Source: Hyphomonas beringensis (lineage in GTDB: Bacteria > Pseudomonadota > Alphaproteobacteria > Caulobacterales > Hyphomonadaceae). From it: a DNA stretch of 64,000 bases. Every line of letters starts with the position of its first letter. Position 1 is the first letter of the stretch. Positions 38,034 to 45,507 of this stretch are shown here, piece after piece. The DNA lies in contig NZ_AWFF01000001.1 of the NCBI RefSeq assembly GCF_000682755.1, positions 186,001 through 250,000 of the forward strand, in the 5' to 3' direction. A model generated the notes under the pieces. That model was given only the letters and a program-made list of their open reading frames with translations, made no database searches and had not been told where the DNA came from. The translations under genes were made by a program, and so were the position numbers.

Positions 38034-38366
38034 GCTTCCCCTCATGAAAGACTAGAGTTTGTTTTGCGTGATCCTGATAAACGCGAAATCTGGAGCGCGG
38101 ACGCGTATTGAGAGCCGCAGTTGAAGTCCACTCACAAGCCGTTTTAAGTTCACTTACAAACGATTGTGGTGTTGAACCTTCCCAGTTTTTTTCGAGATAT
38201 CCCTCTCACTTTAGATTTGCCGAGCGCACACAGCCCGAAAGTGCAAACACACGCAGAAATCTCCCTCGGTACGCCACGACCCTGTACTTCTGACGGGCTC
38301 TTGATGTGACGATAATATAAAGGCTAAGGGGGCATCATTGGGAAGTACACCGAAATTTTTTAAGTT

Positions 38367-38407
38367 TTATCCCATTTTTTGCTTATAATCTGGTATTTTT
38401 GGGATAA
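38367..38407. promoter_or_regulatory. perfect 8-bp inverted repeat flanking a TATAAT box before lrp-type gene 1
   Basis: TTATCCCA (38367-38374) and TGGGATAA (38400-38407) are exact inverted copies 25 bases apart. A consensus TATAAT (38384-38389) lies between them. The right arm ends 10 bases before the regulator ATG. This fits an autoregulated promoter, with Lrp-type protein binding at both arms. The 5' part of the divergent region (38034-38366) holds no gene and presumably the TBDT promoter. Confidence 0.55.
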
Positions 38408-38417
38408 TATCACCATT

Positions 38418-38897
38418 ATGAGCAAACTCGCGAAACTAGATGATATCGATCGCCGCATCCTGAATGCCCTTCAGCAGGACGCTTCCCTCTCGATTCAGGA
38501 CATTGCTGACAAGGTCGGCCTCTCCACAAATCCATGCTGGCGCCGTATAAAACGCCTTGAGGATGAAGGCGTCATCCTGAGGCGCGTGGCGCTGCTCGAT
38601 CCCGCAACAGTGGGCCTGGGCATCACTGTCTTTGTATCTGTACGCACAGAAAATCACAGCAAGTCATGGCTTGATGTGTTTGCCCGCTCAGTCGACATAA
38701 TCCCTGAAATCATTGAGTGCCACCGCCTGACCGGCAAGGATGACTACCTTCTTAAAATCCAGGTTGGCAGCATCGACCATTATGATCATGTCTATAAACG
38801 GTTTGTCGAACTCGTCCCGAATCTGGTTGATGTCTCCTCTACATTCTCGATGGAGACCGTGAAGTTCTCGACCTCGCTCAGCCTTCCCTCCAGCTGA
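38418..38897 (+). CDS. Lrp/AsnC family transcriptional regulator 1
   Basis: 159 residues. The N-terminal HTH reads DDIDRRILNALQQDASLSIQ and VGLSTNPCWRRIKRLEDEGV, typical of Lrp/AsnC. The C-terminal RAM ligand domain includes IIECHRLTGKDDYLLKIQV. Such regulators sense amino acids and control transport or catabolism. It is divergent from the TBDT of block A, which makes that block its likely target. The ATG at 38418 is preceded by a near-consensus -10 box and inverted repeats. Confidence 0.92.
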   Translation: MSKLAKLDDIDRRILNALQQDASLSIQDIADKVGLSTNPCWRRIKRLEDEGVILRRVALLDPATVGLGITVFVSVRTENHSKSWLDVFARSVDIIPEIIECHRLTGKDDYLLKIQVGSIDHYDHVYKRFVELVPNLVDVSSTFSMETVKFSTSLSLPSS

Positions 38898-39136
38898 TCT
38901 CCAAGTTCAAACTGGGTGCAAATACCCTGGATACGGGAATCTGCATGCCCCGATATTGAAGAAATATCGCAGCATATGTTTTTCCAATTTTTCCATGATG
39001 TGAATGATTCTATGTGATGAGAGGTCACATTTCACCCATAATTTACCCTTTGGTTGAGCCGCGCATCAACGCAAGCGAGCGCGCAGAACCACTAGCCGCC
39101 ACAGGCAGTCGGTTCCGCCCACAAGGGCGAATTTCT

Positions 39137-40882
39137 CTATTGGCGTTCCCGCCACTCTTCAGCGTTAACACAGGCCTCAACAATATCGCTGGCCTTATAT
39201 CCATAGCGGATTGCAATCGCCTCGACGCAAGATTGCGCGGGAACCGTCTGCCCTGATACATAGACCTGCCATTCGGCATCCTGAGCCCCCAGCGGACGCC
39301 ATGCCAGTGAAGCACCCCTTGTGCCTGAAGAGATATCCAACCGGGCGGCACCATCCTTGTCTCGCAGCAGCCTCAGCACCGGCAAACTCGTGACGGGCTG
39401 CTGCCCACCGGGCCACATCTCGTTGACCATCTCGGCTTCAGGAAGCGCCGACAGGTCTGGCGTCTCCGCAAGCCATCCGTCCAACGCTGAGCTGAGACGA
39501 GCCAGTACATCTGTCAACGCTGCATCCTGGGCCAAATTGCGCATCTCATCAGGGTCAGAAAACGTATCATAAAGCTCAATGAGCGGCCGCGGAGTGTCAA
39601 AATATTGCTCAAGAGAGGGCGGTAAATCGCCCTTCATATGCAACCCATTGAGCGCTTGCATGGATCGTAGCTCCTCACGAAACGCAACAGGCTGAAAAAA
39701 GGGCACATCATTTTGATAGTTCAAAATGAGCTTGTATCTCTCATCCCGAACAGCCTTTACACGATCCATCCAGGCGTCCATCCGATCACTAGACGCAAAG
39801 ATGTATTGATTTGGATCCTCTCTGTTGTCGCCCAGGAAATTTTTCCCCTGAAGCCAGTCAGGCACAGGAGCGCCTGCGAGACTGAGCAGCGTGGGGGCGA
39901 AATCCACAAAGCTGATCATCTCGTCACGGACTTCCCCTGCATAATTTCCACCTGGAAAACGGATCATCATCGGCACCTTGATGCCCGAATCATAAATGGA
40001 ACGCTTTGCGCGTGGAAACCCGTCCCCATGGTCGGTCGTGACGATGACAAATGTACTATCCGCAAGACCTTCCCGTTCAAGATCCGAGAGGAGCTGAGCC
40101 AGCTTCTTCTCTGTAAAAGTGATATTGTCGTATTGTGTTGCAATCTCTTCACGGACTTCTTCCGTATCCGGCAACCATGGCGGCACGATCACGGCGGCAG
40201 GATCCGTCACTCTTTCCTTGCCCGCCAGTAGCCGAGCATTGCGCGCACCAACACTCTTGGCCAATTCGGTGTCACGCACAGGCACTTCAGGAAACAGGAA
40301 GGATTCATGCGTCGTCGCCAGTGTGACCATGCCGAAGAAGGGTTGGCCTGGTTTGCGTCCTCGCCAACTGGCATTGACGTCATCCTGATTCCAAATGGTC
40401 AGGGGTGTACCAAACTGATAATCCTTCTTGTTGGAAATGACCCAACCGCCATAGCCGACAAAGGTATAGTATCCAGCCTGGCGCATAAGCTCCGGAAAGG
40501 CTTTCACCTCCGGCGGTGGAACAGAAGCATAGCCAATCTCGAACCCGGCAGGATCATACTCTGTACCAAATGCGTGAGTTCTCATATGCTGCGCGCCAAG
40601 CGTCTGTTGGTGGACACCCGTAATCAAGGCCGCACGTGATGGGGCGCAGACGCCTGCAGTTGTAAACGTGTTCGGATAGATGACACTTTGCCCGGCGAAG
40701 GCATCAAGAACCGGTGTGGTGGCGACCGGATCGCCAAAGGCCCCAACCTTCTGGCTCATATCTTCAAACACAACGAGCAAAATGTTTGGCCTGACTGCGG
40801 CAACCTTTTCAGCAGGCCTGATATGTTGACATGCGTGCAGGCAAAGCAAACCACACATCATGAGCGTCCGCATCAGCATCAT
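39137..40882 (-). CDS. sulfatase (type I, formylglycine-dependent), predicted lipoprotein
   Basis: 581 residues. The sulfatase signature CAPSR (Cys79-Arg83, within CAPSRAALITG) carries the Cys converted to formylglycine. NILLVVFEDMSQ gives the first metal-binding acidic site and VIVTTDHGD the second. The N-terminus has a hydrophobic stretch ending LHAC, a plausible though atypical lipobox. It hydrolyses sulfate esters, probably on a sugar. The start overlaps the end of the GPH symporter gene by 4 bp (ATGA), and GGGAG precedes it. Only the Cys-type motif is present, so an aerobic formylglycine-generating enzyme must be encoded elsewhere. Confidence 0.93.
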   Translation of the reverse strand: MMLMRTLMMCGLLCLHACQHIRPAEKVAAVRPNILLVVFEDMSQKVGAFGDPVATTPVLDAFAGQSVIYPNTFTTAGVCAPSRAALITGVHQQTLGAQHMRTHAFGTEYDPAGFEIGYASVPPPEVKAFPELMRQAGYYTFVGYGGWVISNKKDYQFGTPLTIWNQDDVNASWRGRKPGQPFFGMVTLATTHESFLFPEVPVRDTELAKSVGARNARLLAGKERVTDPAAVIVPPWLPDTEEVREEIATQYDNITFTEKKLAQLLSDLEREGLADSTFVIVTTDHGDGFPRAKRSIYDSGIKVPMMIRFPGGNYAGEVRDEMISFVDFAPTLLSLAGAPVPDWLQGKNFLGDNREDPNQYIFASSDRMDAWMDRVKAVRDERYKLILNYQNDVPFFQPVAFREELRSMQALNGLHMKGDLPPSLEQYFDTPRPLIELYDTFSDPDEMRNLAQDAALTDVLARLSSALDGWLAETPDLSALPEAEMVNEMWPGGQQPVTSLPVLRLLRDKDGAARLDISSGTRGASLAWRPLGAQDAEWQVYVSGQTVPAQSCVEAIAIRYGYKASDIVEACVNAEEWRERQ

Positions 40883-42231
40883 ACAGACTCCCTCTCTTTC
40901 AGAAGCGCAACGATTTCCTCATGCCGCCGTCCCTTAAGCGGATAGAACTGCATAATCAGCGTGGCCAGCAAAGCGAAAATGGCGGGCAGCAAAAATGCCA
41001 TTAGGCGCAATCCAGACAGAGTCTGCGAAGATTGATCCGTATTGGCGACATATCCAATAGCTTGAAGGATCAGTCCGACGGCACCAACACCCAAACCGCT
41101 TGCCGCCTTTTGAGAGAACTGGAACAGTCCGAAGAATATACTCTCATCTCTGATCCCTGTCTTCCATTCTCCATATTCCACAGTGTCTGGAAGCATGGCC
41201 CAGAAAGCGACAATCGTGGCAGCCATGCCGATACCCGCCAGGATAACAAACAAGAAAAACAGGCCCTTGTCTTCTGGTGCCAGGACATACAACGCAAAAA
41301 GAGCACATGCGTTGAGCAGAAGCCCAACTGTCAGCACACGGGATTTTGATGTCATCCGCGCCAGCGCTGTCCAAGCCAGAACGGCTGCAGCCGCCGCTAT
41401 AGTATATAACGTAAGCGCTTCGCGTACTGCGGCAGGTTCACCAATGATATAGCGCGCATAATAAACTATGGACTTAGTGAAGACCGTAGAGGCAAGTGCA
41501 TTGAGAACGACGCCCGCAAACAATATCCAGAAGGCGTGATTACCTCTGGTCACCTTCAATGTATCCCGGAGACTGAGAGATTTTGCATCAGTCTCCACAC
41601 GCTCCCGCACGCTGAAGAAGGCGAGAAGGAAAACTCCCTCCGCAAAGCAGGCATAGACCACAGCGGTCAGCATGTAACCGCGGATCAAATCCCCCTGCCC
41701 AAATCTTTCAGCAAGCCAGGGTGTGAGAAAGGCGGTTGCGATTGCGCCCATGGTTGCGAATTGCATGCGCGCCCCTGACAAGGATGTGCGCGCCTTGCCG
41801 CTCGTCGTCATTGCGGCAGATATTGACGCATACGGAACACCAAAGACTGTATAGACTGTTCGGAATAGGAAGTGACTAAGAAAGCAGGCCAGTGTTACGG
41901 ATGAGGCCCACAATACCGGAGCGGCAAACAACAACACAAAGCTTGCCCCAAGAGCCGGACCAGCAAAAAGGAGGTAAGGACGATACCGGCCGAACCGCGA
42001 GCGTGTGCGCGATGCAATCACCCCCATAAAAGGATCTGTCACAGCATCCCACAACAGGGCTGTCATGAAGATCGTCCCGGCAATGCCCGGCTCAAGCCCC
42101 ACGACATCGGTATAGTAATAGAGGAGATATAGGTTCAGTCCGGTATAGAACAGGTTTAGGCCGAAGTCGCCAGAGCCGTATCCTATGACCATTGATAACG
42201 GTAGAGCTCGCGCTCCTTTCGCATTCGACAT
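40879..42231 (-). CDS. GPH-family sugar:cation symporter (MFS, MelB/XylP-like)
   Basis: 450 residues from ATG 42231, about twelve transmembrane helices. DAVTDPFMGVIASRTRSRFG followed by RYRPYLL is the GPH/MFS_2 cytoplasmic-loop signature, and YYYTDVVGLEPGIAG the usual first-helix region. The family imports glycosides, pentosides or hexuronides with H+ or Na+. The start is fixed by GGAGGAAGGGA just upstream. It is first in a two-gene operon with the sulfatase gene and divergent from the TetR regulator, so it is the inner-membrane importer of block B. Confidence 0.9.
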   Translation of the reverse strand: MSNAKGARALPLSMVIGYGSGDFGLNLFYTGLNLYLLYYYTDVVGLEPGIAGTIFMTALLWDAVTDPFMGVIASRTRSRFGRYRPYLLFAGPALGASFVLLFAAPVLWASSVTLACFLSHFLFRTVYTVFGVPYASISAAMTTSGKARTSLSGARMQFATMGAIATAFLTPWLAERFGQGDLIRGYMLTAVVYACFAEGVFLLAFFSVRERVETDAKSLSLRDTLKVTRGNHAFWILFAGVVLNALASTVFTKSIVYYARYIIGEPAAVREALTLYTIAAAAAVLAWTALARMTSKSRVLTVGLLLNACALFALYVLAPEDKGLFFLFVILAGIGMAATIVAFWAMLPDTVEYGEWKTGIRDESIFFGLFQFSQKAASGLGVGAVGLILQAIGYVANTDQSSQTLSGLRLMAFLLPAIFALLATLIMQFYPLKGRRHEEIVALLKERESV

Positions 42232-42276
42232 TCCCTTCCTCCCCGTATTTATTGATAAGTTCCTAGCATAACAATT

Positions 42277-42290
42277 CATCCGTTTGGAAG
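42277..42290. promoter_or_regulatory. degenerate palindrome in the symporter/tetR divergent promoter
   Basis: CATCCGTTTGGAAG resembles the perfect palindrome at 43104-43117 (11 of 14 bases identical). It lies 46 bp upstream of the symporter start and 84 bp upstream of the TetR start. Confidence 0.4.
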
Positions 42291-42374
42291 ATTTTAATGC
42301 CATAACATGTATAGTTCCAGAAAAGGCTATAAGGCTGGCTTTAGTAAATTCCATAGCGAGTGGAGACGACACGT

Positions 42375-43055
42375 ATGGCCGGAAAGACCGCGCGCAAGCC
42401 TGTACAGGCAAGATCAGAAGCCACCAAGGCCCGCATTCTGGAGGTTGCCCGCCACCATTTTGCCGAGCGTGGCTTTGAAGCTGCCAACACACGCGACATA
42501 GCGAATGATGCCGATGCCTCGCATGCCATGATCCGCTATCACTTTGGAACCAAGGATAATCTTTGGCGGGAAGCTGTGGCAGATATGTTCCAGCGTCTTC
42601 GCAAAGAGCTGGGATTTGAAAACGGCACACCGCCGGAACTGAACACTATAAATGGCTACAGGGAATTCTTACGCCGCTATATCTACTATTGCGCAAGGCA
42701 TCCCGAGCATGCCCGCATCATGATTTCAGAATCGGTTCGGGGCGGCGAGAGACTTCACTGGATGGTGGAGAACTTCATCCAGCCCGGACATGCAGTGTAT
42801 GCAGGCCCCACAAAGAAGCACATGGATAACGGGGATCTGCCAAGCGCCTGGCACCCTTCCCTGATCTTCATGATCACCTCCATTTGCCAGATGCCATTCG
42901 TTTTGGCGGCAGAAGCCCAGGAACTCTATGGGGTCGACATGCTGTCGGACTCCGCCATCGAGGCCCACATCGATTCTGTCTTGGCCTTCCTGCTGAGAGA
43001 CCCATCCAGAATGCGCAGTGACTGGCCCGCCCTGCCAGACTGGCTAACCAATTAG
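42375..43055 (+). CDS. TetR-family transcriptional regulator
   Basis: 226 residues. The TetR HTH reads ARHHFAERGFEAANTRDIAN and HAMIRYHFGTKDNLW, with the conserved YYHF-type turn (RYHF). The remaining helical part is a ligand domain with no recognised specificity. It is 99 bp upstream of the block B TBDT gene and divergent from the symporter-sulfatase operon, so it probably represses both. ATG 42375 is used; a GTG at 42360 is open. Confidence 0.9.
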   Translation: MAGKTARKPVQARSEATKARILEVARHHFAERGFEAANTRDIANDADASHAMIRYHFGTKDNLWREAVADMFQRLRKELGFENGTPPELNTINGYREFLRRYIYYCARHPEHARIMISESVRGGERLHWMVENFIQPGHAVYAGPTKKHMDNGDLPSAWHPSLIFMITSICQMPFVLAAEAQELYGVDMLSDSAIEAHIDSVLAFLLRDPSRMRSDWPALPDWLTN

Positions 43056-43103
43056 GCCAACCTTCGCCAAGGCTGGTTGACATTATTTCAACGACATGAA
43101 ATC

Positions 43104-43135
43104 CATCCACTTGGATGAAAACTGGATCAATCCAG
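43104..43135. promoter_or_regulatory. two palindromes upstream of TBDT 2, candidate TetR operators
   Basis: CATCCA-CT-TGGATG (43104-43117) is a perfect 6-2-6 palindrome. CTGGAT-CA-ATCCAG (43122-43135) is a second 6-2-6 palindrome five bases later using the same half-site in inverted order. They lie 20-51 bp upstream of the TBDT ATG. Confidence 0.55.
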
Positions 43136-43154
43136 ATTCCCAGGGAGGACAATC

Positions 43155-45446
43155 ATGTTTAATAATCATCTCAACATCACAGCTTCATGCATCGTCTTGG
43201 CATCATGCCTGGCGATGCCAGCTTTCGCACAAGACGCAGACAGCGATGCCGAACGCACGCTAGAAACCGTCATGGTCACAGCAACCAAACGTCCTGAGAC
43301 CTTGCAGAATGTTCCGGTCGCCGTCTCAGCCAAATCCGGGCAGGACCTTGAAAATTCCGGCGTCTCTTCGATTGAGGGCCTGGCGACCCTGGTTCCATCC
43401 CTGACATTCACGCAAAGCTCCAATGAGCTGAACAGCTCCGTCCGTATACGCGGCGTGGGAACGGAAGTCTTTTCATCGGGCGTAGAGCCTAGCGTCTCCT
43501 TTGTCGTGGATGATGTTGTTCTGGCGCGACAAGGCCAGGGGTTTCAGGATCTGGTCGACATAGAACGTGTAGAAGTTCTGCGCGGACCGCAAAGCACCCT
43601 GTTCGGAAAGAATGCCTCTGCCGGCGTCATCTCAGTCACGACGAAGGCACCCAGCGATACACTTTCAGGCAAGATCGACATCACAGCAGCAGAAGGTGAT
43701 GAATATGCCCTTCGCGGAACAATTTCAGGCCCGCTTTCAAAGACAGTATCCGGCCGCCTCACCGGCTTCACGAAATCCCTCAAAGGGCATATTAAAAACA
43801 TTCCAGACGGGCGGGACCTGAATGGTTATGACAATTGGGGTATGCGCGGCAAGCTGCTGATCGAGCCCAGCAGCGCTTTGGATATAACCCTCATCGCAGA
43901 CTATCGCGACACACAGCAAGATTGCTGCGCTTACCAGATCCGCGACACATCAACCGCACTGAACCCGGTTGTTGGCGCAACCCTGGACGCTTTGCTTAAT
44001 CCCGTTGTCGCGAGCCCCGAGAACCGCCAGACACATCTTAATGCGCCTGTATACAATAATAGCGAACAGTGGGGTGTTTCCGGGAAGGCGGAATATAGCT
44101 TTGATAATGGCTATATATTCACATCCATCACGGCCCATCGCGAGTGGGACTTTGAGAACAATCTGGATGTTGATGCGCTGAGCTTCGAAGATCCGATGCC
44201 TGGTGTTGTAACGTTCGACCTAAACAGCGGGCAGACAAACCTGACACAGACGTCTCAAGAGTTCCGTCTTGCATCGCCTGAATGGGAAAACTTCGATTAT
44301 GTGATTGGGGCCTATTTCTTTGAACTGGATCTGGACCGCTCTTTCCGCCGCCGTATTGAAGCGATGACAGGACTGGGCGCTGTTGCCCAGAGTGGTCAAT
44401 TCAATGGCTCCGTTGGTAACAAGAATTATGCCGTGTTCGGCAGCGGTAACTGGAGGCTCGGACAGGGCACTACGATTTTTGGCGGACTGCGCCTTTTGAA
44501 CGAAACGCTCGATTACCAGGTCTATCGCGATCCGACCAATACACTTCAACCGGGAGATTTCCCGCTTGGAGGATCGGCTGGAACCTTCGCAGATATTGAT
44601 GGTGATACATCTGATACGGCTCTGGTCGGAAATGTCGGCATACGCCATCAATGGAACGACGATCTGATGACCTATGTACGTTACGCCAGAGGCTACAAAG
44701 GTCGCGCGTTCGACGTGATCTTTACAGCACCCCAAGACACACAAGTGGTGGATGCGGAGCAATCCGACAGCTATGAAGCTGGCCTGAAATTCCAAACCGC
44801 AAACAACCGCCTCCAGATGAACGCCGCAATATTCTGGACAAATTATGAGGACTTCCAGGCCCAGGAGAGAGATGTTTCAGCATCAACAGTGGTTGTCGCA
44901 AATGCGGGCGAAGTCAGCACCAAAGGGATCGAACTTGATGCCACGGCATTGCTGACGAACACAACGATGCTTCAGGGTGGCATTGCCTACACAGATGCCA
45001 AGGTTGATCGCTTCCCCTTCGCACAATGCTATCGAGGGCAGACTTTGAGCGAAGGATGCATCAACGGCGTGCAGGATCTTTCGGGCAAGGACCTTCCCAA
45101 CTCTCCTGATTGGCGTTTCACCGCAAGCTTGCGGCAGGATATTCCGCTGAAGACACTTCCCTTTGATGGCTTCATCCAGGTTGACGGCAGCTGGCAGAGC
45201 GAAGTTCAGTTTCAAATTGACCAAAACCCAAATACGACCCAAGACGGATACGGTCTCCTGCACTTGAGCGCAGGCATTCAGGATAAGGATAATATCTGGA
45301 CCGCTTCGGTATTTGTCCGGAACCTGCTAGACGAGACATACGCCTCAAATGTCTTTGCAGATCCACTCTATCCAGGTGTCATCAGCCACTATCTGCCACG
45401 CGACTACGAACGTTATGTCGGCGCGCGCCTGGCGGCGTCCTTCTAG
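43155..45446 (+). CDS. TonB-dependent outer-membrane receptor (763 residues)
   Basis: 763 residues with a signal peptide ending in AMPAFAQ. The TonB-box region is LETVMVTATKRPETLQNVP. The plug shows SVRIRGVGTEVF and DIERVEVLRGPQSTLFGKNA, and the protein ends in an outer-membrane strand (YVGARLAASF). Shorter than the other two receptors in the window and of a different subfamily, typical of receptors for glycosides, aromatics or sterols. Followed by a strong hairpin and the GH3 and esterase genes in the same direction, so it should import their substrate. GGGAGG precedes the ATG. Confidence 0.94.
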   Translation: MFNNHLNITASCIVLASCLAMPAFAQDADSDAERTLETVMVTATKRPETLQNVPVAVSAKSGQDLENSGVSSIEGLATLVPSLTFTQSSNELNSSVRIRGVGTEVFSSGVEPSVSFVVDDVVLARQGQGFQDLVDIERVEVLRGPQSTLFGKNASAGVISVTTKAPSDTLSGKIDITAAEGDEYALRGTISGPLSKTVSGRLTGFTKSLKGHIKNIPDGRDLNGYDNWGMRGKLLIEPSSALDITLIADYRDTQQDCCAYQIRDTSTALNPVVGATLDALLNPVVASPENRQTHLNAPVYNNSEQWGVSGKAEYSFDNGYIFTSITAHREWDFENNLDVDALSFEDPMPGVVTFDLNSGQTNLTQTSQEFRLASPEWENFDYVIGAYFFELDLDRSFRRRIEAMTGLGAVAQSGQFNGSVGNKNYAVFGSGNWRLGQGTTIFGGLRLLNETLDYQVYRDPTNTLQPGDFPLGGSAGTFADIDGDTSDTALVGNVGIRHQWNDDLMTYVRYARGYKGRAFDVIFTAPQDTQVVDAEQSDSYEAGLKFQTANNRLQMNAAIFWTNYEDFQAQERDVSASTVVVANAGEVSTKGIELDATALLTNTTMLQGGIAYTDAKVDRFPFAQCYRGQTLSEGCINGVQDLSGKDLPNSPDWRFTASLRQDIPLKTLPFDGFIQVDGSWQSEVQFQIDQNPNTTQDGYGLLHLSAGIQDKDNIWTASVFVRNLLDETYASNVFADPLYPGVISHYLPRDYERYVGARLAASF

Positions 45447-45455
45447 TTGCCCTCC

Positions 45456-45481
45456 CTCCGGAGTTCGCCTGTGCGAGCTCC
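45456..45481. repeat. strong intercistronic hairpin after TBDT 2
   Basis: CCGGAGTTCGC (45456-45466) pairs with GCGAGCTCCGG (45471-45481), one G-U wobble, around a CTGT loop. It lies ten bases after the TBDT stop and 26 bases before the GH3 ATG. No T-run follows. Confidence 0.8.
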
Positions 45482-45507
45482 GGCACTTGTTGAAGAGTGG
45501 ACAAGAG

